64,000 nucleotides of DNA from CAZGNZ01 sp964527215 (lineage in GTDB: Bacteria; Fidelibacterota; Marinisomatia; SCGC-AAA003-L08; JACNLC01), in contig CAZGNZ010000002.1 of assembly GCA_964527215.1 (NCBI GenBank), positions 1 to 64,000 on the forward strand. The letters run 5' to 3'. Positions 33,362 through 43,160 of the stretch are shown in pieces (the stretch's first letter is position 1; each line of letters starts with the position of its first letter). A model generated the notes under the pieces. It was not told where the DNA came from, searched no databases, and worked only from the letters and a program-made list of their open reading frames with translations. The position numbers were made by a program, and so were the translations under genes.

Positions 33362-34687
33362 ATGCTGAATCTGGGCCGTCAGATTAAAACCTACAGTAAT
33401 CTCCTGGATACTGTTGAATCCTACCGGATGGACGGGAAGGTATCGGAGATCATCGGACTGGTAATTGAAGCCTCTTTGCCAAAGGCTTCCCTGGGCGAGT
33501 TGTGTGTGATTCAAACCACACAGCATAGACGCATCAGGGCTGAAGTGGTGGGCTTCAGAGGGGAAAAAGCGCTACTGATGCCATTGGATGAACTTACCGG
33601 AATCGCCCCCGGCGCCAGAGTCAGTCTGAGTCCCAGACCGCTGTATGTGCCGGTGGGACCTCAGCTTCTCGGCAGGGTTCTGGACGGTCTGGGCAATCCC
33701 ATCGACGGAAAGGGCCCGCTCCATTGCGAGGATCAGCACCCGGTATATAACACTCCTCCGAATCCGCTGTCTAGACAACGGATTACCGAAGCTGTGGGAA
33801 CCGGCATCAAAGCGCTGGATGGCCTGGTCAGCGTCGGCAAAGGACAGAGAATCGGGATTTTTGCGGGAAGCGGCGTGGGCAAAAGTGTGCTCCTTGGGAT
33901 GATTGCCAGATATACAAATGCATCTGTAAATGTGATTGCCCTCATCGGCGAACGGGGGCGCGAAGTCAGGGAGTTTATCGAAAAGGATTTGGGGCCGGAA
34001 GGATTAAAACGGTCCGTCGTCATCGTGGCCACATCCGACCAGGCAGCCATGGTACGGGTGAAGGGGGCTCTTATTGCCACCGCGATCAGTGAATATTTCA
34101 GGAATCACGGAAAAGATGTCATGCTCCTGATGGATTCACTCACCCGCGTTGCAATGGCTCAAAGGGAAATCGGTTTGGCTATTGGTGAGCCGCCAACCAC
34201 CAAAGGATACACACCCTCGGTGTTTGTGCTCCTGCCGAAACTCCTTGAACGCGCCGGCACAGATGTGAAAGGCAGTATCAGCGGATTGTACACCGTTCTG
34301 GTGGAAGGAGATGATCTGGACGAGCCTATCAGTGATTCAGCAAGGGCCATTCTGGATGGACATATCGTCCTGTCGAGGAAAATGGCAACCAGAGGTCACT
34401 ATCCAGCCATTGATGTGCTTGGCAGCGTCAGTCGTCTGAAGAACGATGTGACCAGTGACAAATCACAGGCGGCATCCCAGAAAATTCTGGAACTGCTGGC
34501 CAGCTACCGTGAAGCGGAAGATTTGATCAGTATTGGTGCTTATGCTGAAGGCAGCAATCCCAAAGTGGATATGGCAGTCAAGTATCTTGATCAGATCAAC
34601 GGATTCTTGAAGCAGACCATCAGTGAGCATTGCAGTTTTAAGGAAACCCATGAAATGATGCAATCACTTGCGGATGGAATGAACTGA
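33362..34687 (+). CDS. fliI: Flagellar export ATPase FliI
   Basis: 441 residues, the typical size. It is the hexameric ATPase of the flagellar type III secretion system. Walker A is AGSGVGKS (residues 168-175), preceded by GIFAG; the Walker B region is VMLLMDSLTR; the catalytic Glu is in IGERGREVREF. The N-terminus LGRQIKTYSNLLDTVE is normal. The gene starts right at the fliH stop (0-base spacing) and overlaps fliJ by one base. Contact with FliH and FliJ is expected. Confidence 0.97.
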   Translation: MLNLGRQIKTYSNLLDTVESYRMDGKVSEIIGLVIEASLPKASLGELCVIQTTQHRRIRAEVVGFRGEKALLMPLDELTGIAPGARVSLSPRPLYVPVGPQLLGRVLDGLGNPIDGKGPLHCEDQHPVYNTPPNPLSRQRITEAVGTGIKALDGLVSVGKGQRIGIFAGSGVGKSVLLGMIARYTNASVNVIALIGERGREVREFIEKDLGPEGLKRSVVIVATSDQAAMVRVKGALIATAISEYFRNHGKDVMLLMDSLTRVAMAQREIGLAIGEPPTTKGYTPSVFVLLPKLLERAGTDVKGSISGLYTVLVEGDDLDEPISDSARAILDGHIVLSRKMATRGHYPAIDVLGSVSRLKNDVTSDKSQAASQKILELLASYREAEDLISIGAYAEGSNPKVDMAVKYLDQINGFLKQTISEHCSFKETHEMMQSLADGMN

Positions 34688-35157
34688 TGGCGGGCAGATT
34701 TCATTTTTCCTTACAGCGTATCCTGAATCTTCGCGAGATGATTGAAGAAACCAAGGCAGTGAAGCTTAAAAATTCACAGACTCACCTGAAGGAAGAAGAG
34801 CTTAGGCTGGCGGTAATGGAACACCGCAAATCAGCATATCTGGATGAAATACAGGAGCAGGATGTCTCCGGCGGTCAGGTCTCGGTGATTGATCTGCAAG
34901 TGTCTCGTTCCTATATAAATCAAATGAACTGGGGAATTAAAAACCAGAACAAAACCATTGCCGAATCAGAGAAAAAGGTGGAACAGGATCGCCAGGAAGT
35001 CCTGCAGGCAGCCAGGGACAAAATGATTCTGGAAAAGCTCAAGGAACGTAAAAAAGAAGAATTTCTCGTTGAAACCAGGAAAAAAACCATCAAGGACGAA
35101 AGCGAAATTGCCGCTAGAATCCAGCGACAGAACGAAGCCGGAGGGATGATTGAGTAA
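34687..35157 (+). CDS. fliJ: Flagellar export chaperone FliJ
   Basis: 156 residues and almost entirely coiled coil, with many Lys, Glu and Gln; the start RFHFSLQRILNLREMIEE is the usual FliJ signature. FliJ fits into the FliI ring and helps substrate-chaperone turnover. It overlaps both fliI and the motE-like gene. Sequence identity in this family is always low, so the call rests on size, coiled coil and position. Confidence 0.9.
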   Translation: MAGRFHFSLQRILNLREMIEETKAVKLKNSQTHLKEEELRLAVMEHRKSAYLDEIQEQDVSGGQVSVIDLQVSRSYINQMNWGIKNQNKTIAESEKKVEQDRQEVLQAARDKMILEKLKERKKEEFLVETRKKTIKDESEIAARIQRQNEAGGMIE

Positions 35158-35689
35158 AATTTTGATGTGGGCCGGAATCAGCTTCGTGACTTTCCTGCTG
35201 CTGGTGGCAGGGATATTCACTTTGTTGACTTTTCTGGAACCCATCGATGAAGTGGAAAACCTCCCGCTGGAAATTCAGGAGGCTGCCGGAATTGACATCT
35301 CAAAATCCGTTCAAGCAGAACTTGACAGTCTGAATACCCTGGTCTCCGAACTGCGCAATCAGTTGTTTTTTAAGAACCTGGCACAGGACAGCCTGGTTGA
35401 GCAGATCACCTTTAAAAATAACCTGATTGAAGGATACAAAGGCACCATTGACGGACTTAACCGGGAGTTAACTGAACATATCAGCCGACAGGGAGATATC
35501 AAGGATCTTGCAAAAACATTCGAGTCAATGAAGGTCAGTGAAATCAGTCCCATACTGGAAAACGTGGATGATGATACGGTCATAAATATCTACAAGAATA
35601 TGAGTACCCGAAACCGGAAAAATATCCTGAATGCCCTGACCCCGCAGCGGGCGGCGGGCATCACTCAAAAACTGGCAAGGGGTGTCTGA
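35150..35689 (+). CDS. MotE/FlbB-like inner-membrane protein
   Basis: 179 residues. One N-terminal membrane segment (about residues 5-27), then a periplasmic-type coiled coil (about 55-120) and a small C-terminal MgtE_N-like domain (residues ~122-176: LAKTFESMKVSEISPILENV, NIYKNMSTRNRKNILNALTPQRAAGITQKLA, quoted in parts). MotE-type proteins act as MotC chaperones or motor stabilisers in other bacteria; similar proteins lie after fliJ in many flagellar clusters. The start is TTG 35150 with GGAGGG just before, overlapping fliJ. The exact function here is inferred from family and position. Confidence 0.82.
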   Translation: MSKILMWAGISFVTFLLLVAGIFTLLTFLEPIDEVENLPLEIQEAAGIDISKSVQAELDSLNTLVSELRNQLFFKNLAQDSLVEQITFKNNLIEGYKGTIDGLNRELTEHISRQGDIKDLAKTFESMKVSEISPILENVDDDTVINIYKNMSTRNRKNILNALTPQRAAGITQKLARGV

Positions 35690-37472
35690 TTTGACCAACA
35701 CTGACAGCAATGTAAAAACCTTGGGTCTTCCGGATTGCGGCAATTCCGCTCAGCAAAAATCTAATGCGGGGCATCCTCATGCCGTTCTGCCGCCGAATGC
35801 AGGTGCTGAGGAATATGCATCAGAATCAGAATTTGAATCATATCTGGAAACCCCATCTCCTCCCTTTGCGGCGGAACAGGCTTTCACCGGCATTTCTGAA
35901 AAGCAGATAAATAATCAGAAAAACGCCCACAGCATCCATGAAACCGCCAGTGTGCCGGAAATCCCGTCCAGTTCCGAAAAGTCGGGACATATTTCTGGTG
36001 ACCGACAGGAAATCATGTCACAGTCTTTCGTGCCGTCAGGGGACAGGTCAGCGGAGAAATTACCTGTATCTGCAGACATGGAGATTAAAACACCCTCAGC
36101 CGCCGCGGATGCTTCTCTCGACCGCAAAGTCGGGTTCAGTCATTCATCCGCAGGTTCAGTACCAGGCCCAAAAATTTCCTCAAAAAACAGTCAGACTGTC
36201 GGCGGGACCGGTCAGGCTGGATCAGACTTCAAAACCGCTGCGGCAACAGCCGAATCCAATATTCAGTCGGGAAAAGATCAGGGGTCAAGCGGAACTCCGC
36301 CCAAACCGGCTGCGCCATTCAGCACTGACCCACAGAATGAAGGATTGTCAAGAACGACCGTATCCGTCAGAGACGAAACAGCCAGAGCTGGAACTCCAAT
36401 GACTGCAAGGGAACAATCGAAGCCATCCAAAAAAACCGACCCAGCGGTGACCGGTAAGAATTATTCGGCTGCCCCGGACCGCCCCAGTCACCTCTCCCGT
36501 ACTGAAAACAAACCGCTAACCGGCGCAGCGGTGAAACCCGAATATTCCCAGGAAGCGGGAAGTAAGTCAGAAAGCGCAGTGAAGGATCTGCCCTTCAAAG
36601 CTGTCAAGGAGCCACTGCAGCCGGTCATTCCGCCGGAAAGCCATGCGGCTGTCAGAAATGTCGGAAAAGAAAATGAAATATCACCGCTTTCCTTGAAGAG
36701 CGCCTATGAAAAGTCAGTCAGACAGACTTTGAAGGCAATTTCAAAATTGGCAGGGGGATCTCAGCGTGCATGGAGGGATTTATCCGCTGAGTCTTCAGCC
36801 GGAACAGAGCGGCCGGATAAGGGGGAATCCCCCGCCATTCAGTCAGTCAGGGCTGAAACGGTATTGGAAAAAAATGTGGAAAAAAGCGTGAATCCGCAGG
36901 CCGGCGGGAATGCTCCTATCGGCGGAAGAAATGGAAGGTTATCGGAACATACCGTCCCGTCAAAACCCGGGCACATCGGTCAGATAACGGAAATTCCCGA
37001 TTTGTCAAGAATTGAATTCACCCGCGAAGGCCGGTCGCACTCGCTGAAGACAGACATTCATCCCCAGACAGTCAGGCATGTCACCAATACGATATCCCAG
37101 GTTATTCGCGCCGGGAATACCGAGACCGTGTCAGTGATCCAGGCCGGGAAACTGGGGAATCTGAAAGTCGCACTCAATCAGTCTGAAAATCGAAATGTCG
37201 TTTACATCACAGTTGAAAACGACAGAGTAAAAGAAGAATTACAGAAAATTTTGCCCATCATACAGCAGAATCTGACAGAGCGGGGGGTTGCGCTCCAGAC
37301 ACTGGAAATCCAGACGGAAATCCGGGATTATGATACCCCTCAGGAACAGCTGACAGGATTTGCCGGGCAGGAAAAACAAGAGGCATCCCAGGAGCAGGAT
37401 GCGAAGGAAAATGATGGTCCAATTATTGTAACCCGGCAGTACGGCTATAACTCAATGGAAGTGATAGCCTAA
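35682..37472 (+). CDS. fliK: Hook-length control protein FliK
   Basis: 596 residues. The first ~430 are disordered and rich in Pro, Ser, Ala and Lys, consistent with the molecular-ruler N-terminal part. The C-terminal ~100 residues form the Flg_hook domain: VSVIQAGKLGNLKVALNQSE, VVYITVENDRVKEELQKILP and LTERGVALQTLEIQTE. FliK is exported during hook growth and switches FlhB specificity at hook completion. The start is GTG 35682, overlapping the motE-like gene. Note that the partner FlhB has NPTF instead of NPTH. Confidence 0.9.
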   Translation: MSDLTNTDSNVKTLGLPDCGNSAQQKSNAGHPHAVLPPNAGAEEYASESEFESYLETPSPPFAAEQAFTGISEKQINNQKNAHSIHETASVPEIPSSSEKSGHISGDRQEIMSQSFVPSGDRSAEKLPVSADMEIKTPSAAADASLDRKVGFSHSSAGSVPGPKISSKNSQTVGGTGQAGSDFKTAAATAESNIQSGKDQGSSGTPPKPAAPFSTDPQNEGLSRTTVSVRDETARAGTPMTAREQSKPSKKTDPAVTGKNYSAAPDRPSHLSRTENKPLTGAAVKPEYSQEAGSKSESAVKDLPFKAVKEPLQPVIPPESHAAVRNVGKENEISPLSLKSAYEKSVRQTLKAISKLAGGSQRAWRDLSAESSAGTERPDKGESPAIQSVRAETVLEKNVEKSVNPQAGGNAPIGGRNGRLSEHTVPSKPGHIGQITEIPDLSRIEFTREGRSHSLKTDIHPQTVRHVTNTISQVIRAGNTETVSVIQAGKLGNLKVALNQSENRNVVYITVENDRVKEELQKILPIIQQNLTERGVALQTLEIQTEIRDYDTPQEQLTGFAGQEKQEASQEQDAKENDGPIIVTRQYGYNSMEVIA

Positions 37473-37489
37473 GCCGAAAGGAGGCAATT

Positions 37490-38179
37490 ATGATTGGAAC
37501 CGAATTGGTAGGATCATCCACCGCTTCCAGTGGGTCCCTGTCGCAGGCAATGGGCGGGACCACTCTGGCAAAGGAGGAATTCCTGACACTGCTGCTGGCG
37601 CAGCTGAAGAATCAGGATCCCCTTTCTCCAATGGAGAACCACGAGTTTGCCGCTCAGCTGGCGCAGTTCAGTCAATTGGAGGAACTGCAGAATATTGACT
37701 CCAGCATTGAACAGGGACTTGAAGTGGATCTGATCCTGACAACGGCCATTAACAACACCCTGGCTGCAACGGTGATCGGTAAATCGGCATCGGCATATGG
37801 AAATACCATTGAACATACGGAAAATACTGAATCCAGTCTGTCCTATAAGCTGGATGGCTATGCCAATGACGTGACAGTCACCATAAAGGACAGCACCGGA
37901 AATGTCGTCCGGACAATCAATGCGACTGATGCAGTGGAAGGATCCCATGACTGTACGTGGGACGGTCTGGATGATGACGGCAACGCTGTCAGCAGCGGCA
38001 CGTACACGTTCGAAGTTGAAGCGACAGATCTCGAAGGGAATGAAGTGTCCGCAATGGAAATGGTCCGCGGGACGATAGAGAGTGTACGCTATGATAACGG
38101 ATATGCGGTTCTTGTGGTGAACGGGATTGATATGGCCTTTAATTCGATTCTTGAAATCGGTGAACCGGATGAAGGATAG
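37490..38179 (+). CDS. flgD: Hook-capping protein FlgD
   Basis: 229 residues. The N-terminal signature LAKEEFLTLLLAQLKNQDPLSPMENHEFAAQLAQFSQLEEL (quoted in part: LLLAQLKNQDPLSPMEN) is the export and cap region; the C-terminal part is an Ig-like/Tudor-like domain with VTIKDSTGNVVRTI and GTYTFEVEATD. FlgD caps the growing hook. AGGAGG lies well placed before the ATG. It follows fliK by 17 bases. Confidence 0.95.
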   Translation: MIGTELVGSSTASSGSLSQAMGGTTLAKEEFLTLLLAQLKNQDPLSPMENHEFAAQLAQFSQLEELQNIDSSIEQGLEVDLILTTAINNTLAATVIGKSASAYGNTIEHTENTESSLSYKLDGYANDVTVTIKDSTGNVVRTINATDAVEGSHDCTWDGLDDDGNAVSSGTYTFEVEATDLEGNEVSAMEMVRGTIESVRYDNGYAVLVVNGIDMAFNSILEIGEPDEG

Positions 38180-38186
38180 GTGATTG

Positions 38187-38597
38187 ATGAAAGTCGCAGA
38201 TCTGCAAATCCGGAATAACCTGCAGAAAATACAGCCTCAGCCCGGTATAAAACCGGACTCGACGGTCCGGACCCCGGCTGAATCCACCCAGATTCCTCAC
38301 CGAAGTTTTGCGGATATTCTGTCAGATGTGTCTCATGAAAAGCAGGAACTGAAGTTCTCGGCTCATGCCATTCGACGCATTGATGAGCGGAATGTCCAGC
38401 TGTCAGCCACCGACCTGCAGCGTTTGGAAGGCGGTGTCAAGCAGGTAGAGGAAAAGGGTGCCCGAAGTTCCCTGATCCTGGTTGATGATATGGCATATAT
38501 CGTCAGCGTCAAAAACAAGACCGTCGTAACGGCGGTGGATAAACAAGCGTCCATGGGCAATGTGTTTACGAACATTGACAGTGTCGCAATAGTTTGA
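38187..38597 (+). CDS. TIGR02530-type flagellar operon protein
   Basis: 136 residues. It resembles the conserved flagellar operon protein family TIGR02530 (flg_new) that commonly lies between flgD and flgE. Features: FADILSD, then LKFSAHAIRRIDERNVQLSATDLQRL and VSVKNKTVVTAVD. The function is unknown; it may be a hook assembly helper. I prefer ATG 38187 over TTG 38184 because GGATAGG is well placed. A hairpin region of about 80 bases separates it from flgE. Confidence 0.85.
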   Translation: MKVADLQIRNNLQKIQPQPGIKPDSTVRTPAESTQIPHRSFADILSDVSHEKQELKFSAHAIRRIDERNVQLSATDLQRLEGGVKQVEEKGARSSLILVDDMAYIVSVKNKTVVTAVDKQASMGNVFTNIDSVAIV

Positions 38598-38600
38598 AAT

Positions 38601-38633
38601 ACAGGACCGGTCCCGAAAGGGGGGTCCTCCTGT
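38601..38633 (+). other. Hairpin before flgE
   Basis: ACAGGA (38601-38606) pairs with TCCTGT (38628-38633); inside, CCC-GAAA-GGG closes a GNRA-type loop. A second small stem CCGC/GCGG follows. There is no T run, so it looks like a stabilising or translation-modulating leader for flgE, not a terminator. Confidence 0.4.
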
Positions 38634-38677
38634 CCGCTGATCGACTGACGCGGACATAACACGGAGGTTTTTAAGTT

Positions 38678-40318
38678 ATGAGTTATCAATCCAATCTTGG
38701 CACAGGTGATGCCTTTAGCAGCGTCCTATCAACCCTGCAGAATCAGCGGAGACGTCTGGACGTCATCAGTACGAACATCTCCAACATCAACACCATTGGT
38801 TTTAAATCCAGCCGAATGACATTTCTGGAAATGCTCGGAAAAACGGTTGGAAAACTGTACACGCCTTTTGAACAGGGGTCGTTCACGTCCACCGGCAGCA
38901 CGACCGATATTGCCATCCAGGGAAAATCCTTCTTTGTTATTCGAAACGGAGAGGATATGAATTATACCCGGGCGGGCTCGTTCTACTTTGACAGTGAAGG
39001 GAAACTGGTAAATCAGGACCGCCTGCCGGTACAGGGCTGGACCCTGAATGAAACCATTGAAGACATAAATGATGTCTCGGAAAGTGAAGACGTGGGCGCA
39101 ATGGGTGCAGTGGGAGACATTCTGCTGGATCCCGATATGGCGGTGGGTGCCTTGGCCACCCAGAATGTTTTTCTCGGCGGAAACCTGGATGCCGGTTTGC
39201 AGACCGTGGCCAACGTCATGAAATCATCTGATATCTTTTCAGAGGGCACGGAGACCAATCCGGCGACACTTGCCACGATGCTGAACGATCTTACGCAGGT
39301 GGATATTCTCAATGGCGATGAGCTGATGGATAATGACGAGATCGTTATTACCGGTACGGACCACAACGGCGGTGCAGTGGATGCCACATTTGTGTACGGT
39401 TCTGCCAATAACGGCGAGACCCTGGGTGATCTGATTTCTTTCATTGACAACGCATTTGGGGAAACCGTATCGGTGACTCTGGAAGACGGAGAAATCATAC
39501 TGACCGATACGGTCAGCGGCGACAGCCAGACATCCATTGCAATGTCGATGGGTGAATTGGCCGCAGGCTCAATCACTCTGCCGCAGTTCACGAATCCCAC
39601 GGTTGGTGAAACCCCGCGAGCCAATACGTCCATTATTGTCTATGACAGTTTTGGCACCGCTCATCACCTCAATATTGAATTCGTGAAAACATCCGATGAT
39701 CGGGAATGGTCCTGGGAAGTCACTGCAGAAGGTAATGAATCTCCTGAGAGCGGATATTCAGGCATAATCACGTTTGATACTGACGGCAAATTTGTCTCCA
39801 TGACCTTTGATGACGGCACCGGTGAACTGGTTGTGGATCCGGGGAACGGAGCGTCCACGCTGACCCTGAGCCTGCATGCCGGCGGTGAGGCAGGGATTTC
39901 CGGAATTACACAGTTCGATGCCTCCACGTCATTGGGCGCACGGCATCAGGATGGGCAGGCCAGCGGCAGCCTTGAAGGAATTTCTGTGAATGAAAACGGA
40001 TATATATTCGGTACATTTTCCAACGGTGTGATCATGCAGCTGGCCCAGCTGGCGGTAGCGGAATTTGACGATCCCACAAACCTTGACAAATCCGGCTCAA
40101 GCAACTTTCTGCCCAATAATCTGAGCGGGGATGCCGTGATTGGCCGAGCCAGTGAGTTTGATACCATTCTCATGAGCGGTCACCTGGAACAGTCCAATGT
40201 GGATCTGGCGGATCAGTTCATTCAGATGATTGATGCGCAAAAAGGCTACCAGGCAGCATCCAGGATTGTTTCGACACTGGATAACATTCTGGAAGAAACC
40301 ACCCGATTCGGCCGTTAA
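38678..40318 (+). CDS. flgE: Flagellar hook protein FlgE
   Basis: 546 residues; hook proteins vary from about 400 to over 700. N-terminal D0 region: STLQNQRRRLDVISTNISNINTIGFKSSR, quoted in parts RLDVISTNISNINTIGFK; C-terminal D0: SNVDLADQFIQMIDAQKGYQAASRIVSTLDNILEE, in parts NVDLADQFIQMIDAQKGYQA. The middle is acidic and Thr/Gly-rich, typical of exposed hook domains. GGAGG precedes the ATG. A strong terminator lies 48 bases after the stop. Confidence 0.96.
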   Translation: MSYQSNLGTGDAFSSVLSTLQNQRRRLDVISTNISNINTIGFKSSRMTFLEMLGKTVGKLYTPFEQGSFTSTGSTTDIAIQGKSFFVIRNGEDMNYTRAGSFYFDSEGKLVNQDRLPVQGWTLNETIEDINDVSESEDVGAMGAVGDILLDPDMAVGALATQNVFLGGNLDAGLQTVANVMKSSDIFSEGTETNPATLATMLNDLTQVDILNGDELMDNDEIVITGTDHNGGAVDATFVYGSANNGETLGDLISFIDNAFGETVSVTLEDGEIILTDTVSGDSQTSIAMSMGELAAGSITLPQFTNPTVGETPRANTSIIVYDSFGTAHHLNIEFVKTSDDREWSWEVTAEGNESPESGYSGIITFDTDGKFVSMTFDDGTGELVVDPGNGASTLTLSLHAGGEAGISGITQFDASTSLGARHQDGQASGSLEGISVNENGYIFGTFSNGVIMQLAQLAVAEFDDPTNLDKSGSSNFLPNNLSGDAVIGRASEFDTILMSGHLEQSNVDLADQFIQMIDAQKGYQAASRIVSTLDNILEETTRFGR

Positions 40319-40365
40319 ACATGAAAGCTGGTTAATAACTGAATAAGTATTTCTGACTGTCCAAT

Positions 40366-40406
40366 AGAACTGCCCGGGAGCTGGTCTCCCGGACAGTTCT
40401 TGTTTT
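40366..40406 (+). terminator. Strong rho-independent terminator after flgE
   Basis: AGAACTG (40366-40372) and CCGGGAG (40374-40380) pair with CTCCCGG (40386-40392) and CAGTTCT (40394-40400), with one C-A mismatch, then TGTTTT. It ends the flgB-flgE unit, so motA needs its own promoter. Confidence 0.92.
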
Positions 40407-40614
40407 CGGGCGTGTTTTCTGATTTGAATCCAGTGTTTCCGGTTGGGTTTTTTATCAGCCGAGAATTCAGAAATGGTGATAGGATACAATCAAAAGATGA
40501 CAGGTTTTCCCATGGGAAACAGATTGAAATGCATTAATTTACAGGGCCGAACTCAGAGGTGAACCCTATGATTGATCCTGAATCCTGTTTGAATGTTAAT
40601 ACTGGGATGCTGGT

Positions 40615-41388
40615 ATGGATTTAGCAACCATTATTGGAATATTTGCCGGCTTGTTTCTGGTGGGATATACCATCGCCAGCGGCGGTAATTTTAAAATATT
40701 TATCCATATTCCATCGATGATGGTGGTTTTTGGCGGTGCCATTGCCGCCACCCTTATTAATTTTCCGCTGCATGAAGTTGTTGGCGTTATGAAAGTGCTG
40801 AGTAAAGCCTTTCGAAAACAGGACACGCTTCAATTGGATATGATCCATCAGTTTGTTGATCTGGCAAAAAAGGCACGGCGCGAGGGAATTCTTGCCATTG
40901 ACAAGGAACTGTCCAATATCGACAATGAATTCATGCGGAACGGCCTTGAAATGGCTGTGGATGGTTCTGAACCGGAAATCATCAGGGATGTGATGGAAAC
41001 GGAACTCAACTATCTTCAGGAACGCCATAAAACAGGTCAGAAAATTTTTGCCTCGCTGGGTGCGTATGCCCCTGCATTCGGGATGATCGGTACCCTGATC
41101 GGATTAATTTCCATGCTTCAGGCCCTGGATGATCCGGCCAATATCGGTGCCGGTATGGCTGTGGCATTGATCACGACATTTTATGGATCTCTGCTGGCAA
41201 ACCTGCTTTTTCTGCCCATTGCCGGAAAATTGAAAGCCATTTCAGATCAGGAAGTGATAAAGAAAGAAATGATCATTGAAGGGGTACTGTCCATCCAGTT
41301 CGGCGAACATCCGAAAAACATCAACCGAAAGCTGCTTAATTTCATCCCGCCTAAAATGAGAGAGGCTGAGGCCGGTTCAAAAGAGTAA
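40615..41388 (+). CDS. motA: Flagellar motor stator MotA
   Basis: 257 residues with four membrane segments (about 2-22, 33-52, 147-168, 180-201). The IHIPSMMVVFGGAIAA region and the late GAYAPAFGMIGTLIGLI belong to the ExbB/MotA family core. Together with MotB it forms the ion channel that drives rotation. Ion type is not clear; the small size (257 aa) is closer to PomA/MotP. It starts 209 bases after the flgE terminator and leads into motB after 5 bases. Confidence 0.95.
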   Translation: MDLATIIGIFAGLFLVGYTIASGGNFKIFIHIPSMMVVFGGAIAATLINFPLHEVVGVMKVLSKAFRKQDTLQLDMIHQFVDLAKKARREGILAIDKELSNIDNEFMRNGLEMAVDGSEPEIIRDVMETELNYLQERHKTGQKIFASLGAYAPAFGMIGTLIGLISMLQALDDPANIGAGMAVALITTFYGSLLANLLFLPIAGKLKAISDQEVIKKEMIIEGVLSIQFGEHPKNINRKLLNFIPPKMREAEAGSKE

Positions 41389-41393
41389 AACCA

Positions 41394-42098
41394 GTGGCGA
41401 AAAAGAAGCAAAAAGAAGAAGAAAATCTGGAACCGTCGGCACCGTTCTGGATGGTCACCTATGGGGATATGGTCACGCTGCTTCTGACCTTCTTCGTACT
41501 GCTGCTTTCCTTTGCTACAATGGACGAAGTGAAATTTGATGAGGCCGCCCACTCTCTGAAAGGTGCCCTGGGTATTCTGGAAAAATATACCACGCCGATG
41601 CCGGAGCGGTCATTGACACAGCCTCCGGAAGTGGAAAGGGTCATGAACATGGATGTTTACGAGAGCATCCAGGAACTGGAACGCCTTGCCGAAGAACAGG
41701 GCTTTGCTGATGATCTCTATATTGAAGTCACTGAAACCGGTCTGCTCATCCAGCTGGGGGATAAGGTGCTTTTTGATCTTGGAAAAGCGGATTTGCGACC
41801 AGCAGCGTATGATATTCTGAATCTGGTTGGCAAACTGATTCGCGAAAACGCCAATGACACGATGGTCAGCGGACATACCGATAATATTCCTATTTCCAAT
41901 GAGCAGTTTGCATCCAACTGGGAACTGTCACTTGCCCGAGCCCTGCGGGTCGTTAAATACCTGATAAATTTTGCCGAAGTACCTCCCACCGTCATCTCTG
42001 CAGCCGGTTATTCCGAATACAGACCGATCATGCCGAACAACAGTCCGGAAAACCGTCAGAAAAACCGCCGGGTAGAGTTCCTCGTCAACTGGAACTGA
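41394..42098 (+). CDS. motB: Flagellar motor stator MotB
   Basis: 234 residues. The single membrane segment APFWMVTYGDMVTLLLTFFVLLLSF (residues ~16-40) holds the ion-binding Asp25. A plug-like segment and then an OmpA-like peptidoglycan-binding domain follow (residues ~110-234: SGHTDNIPI, NWELSLARALRVVKYLI, NRRVEF). The start is GTG 41394. The pair ends the small motAB unit; a 517-base intergenic stretch lies downstream before fliL. Confidence 0.94.
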   Translation: MAKKKQKEEENLEPSAPFWMVTYGDMVTLLLTFFVLLLSFATMDEVKFDEAAHSLKGALGILEKYTTPMPERSLTQPPEVERVMNMDVYESIQELERLAEEQGFADDLYIEVTETGLLIQLGDKVLFDLGKADLRPAAYDILNLVGKLIRENANDTMVSGHTDNIPISNEQFASNWELSLARALRVVKYLINFAEVPPTVISAAGYSEYRPIMPNNSPENRQKNRRVEFLVNWN

Positions 42099-42615
42099 TT
42101 TCTCCTCAACATTCCCAATATTTGTAACACTCGTGTTCCCTTGAAATCAAAACTGCAGATTCATGCAAAATCCTGCAAAAAGTTAAATAGTTCGTTCAGG
42201 TGTGGAAATTAAGTGAAGATAGGGGAAATTATTTCCCAATTGAATACCTGACAATTGAAGCCCGGCAGATCAGCATACTCGATGGTTTTTATTCATGACT
42301 GGAGGTCTGCGGCAGTCCTGTGATGCCGATGAAATCATTGCATATTCATTTTCAAATCTGCATTAAACTCCTATAAGTTGCTGATAATATGCATGATAAT
42401 ATTCCAGGTGCGAAACTGCGCTTGGAAGCAATATTTTTTCTCTTCCGTTTGAATTGACAATAAACCGATCAGATAACTGAAAACTCACGGCATACAGGAC
42501 CTTCCGTCCCGGATCTAAAAAGAAACGATTGATACTTATCAAACCGGCGGCATAGAATTTGAACAGGTCCGGATGACCATGGCCCTTACCTGTAAATATT
42601 AACCAAGGAAGTTTA
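42099..42615. other. Intergenic region between motB and fliL
   Basis: No gene is supported in these 517 bases. Small features are a GGGAAA/TTTCCC hairpin with a TTA loop (42223-42237), a tandem CAATTGAA motif just after it, and a TTGACA box near 42454 without a convincing -10. It should hold the promoter of the fliL-fliA operon, but I cannot place it. Confidence 0.35.
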
Positions 42616-43143
42616 ATGATTGCAGATCAAGTAGCAAATGAAGCCCCTCCGGAAATCCAGGATGCTGAAGAGAAAAAGACTCCGCCTGCTTTGAAACTCA
42701 TTATGAGCATTGTAATTGGTCTCATCCTGGCAGCGGGTGCGTTTTTTCTGACCCGGTTTGTGGTGATGCCGGCGTATGTGAAGTACAAACTGAAAAAAGA
42801 AGCTGAAAAAGTTATTGAAGAAGAAAAAGCTGCCAATGAAATGGGCATCGTGTATGTACTGCATGATTTCACCGTCAACCTGGCAAACACAAACGGTCGG
42901 CGTTTTCTCGTGGCTGAATATGCCATTGAAGCAAAAGACGACGCGGTGATTGATGAAGTACAGAAACGGGAACCTCAAATCCGTGATGAATTCATTAAAT
43001 ATCTGAGAGAACAGTCTGATCGGGATGGTCTGGATATTGATTTTCAGGAAAGGTCGAAAAAGGATTTGATAGAAATCATCAACTCCCGGCTGACACAGGG
43101 CACTATTGACAGTCTGTATTACCTCAGACTTATCCTTCAGTAA
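42616..43143 (+). CDS. fliL: Flagellar basal body-associated protein FliL
   Basis: 175 residues. The protein has a short cytoplasmic start, one membrane segment (about residues 31-51) and a periplasmic SPFH-like domain, with VYVLHDFTVNLANTNGRRFLVAEYAIEA and the C-terminal DLIEIINSRLTQGTIDSLYYLRLILQ, quoted as landmarks. FliL rings surround the stator units and support torque. AAGGAAG precedes the ATG. FliM follows 17 bases later. Confidence 0.9.
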   Translation: MIADQVANEAPPEIQDAEEKKTPPALKLIMSIVIGLILAAGAFFLTRFVVMPAYVKYKLKKEAEKVIEEEKAANEMGIVYVLHDFTVNLANTNGRRFLVAEYAIEAKDDAVIDEVQKREPQIRDEFIKYLREQSDRDGLDIDFQERSKKDLIEIINSRLTQGTIDSLYYLRLILQ

Positions 43144-43160
43144 CTGAGAACGGGCGAAAC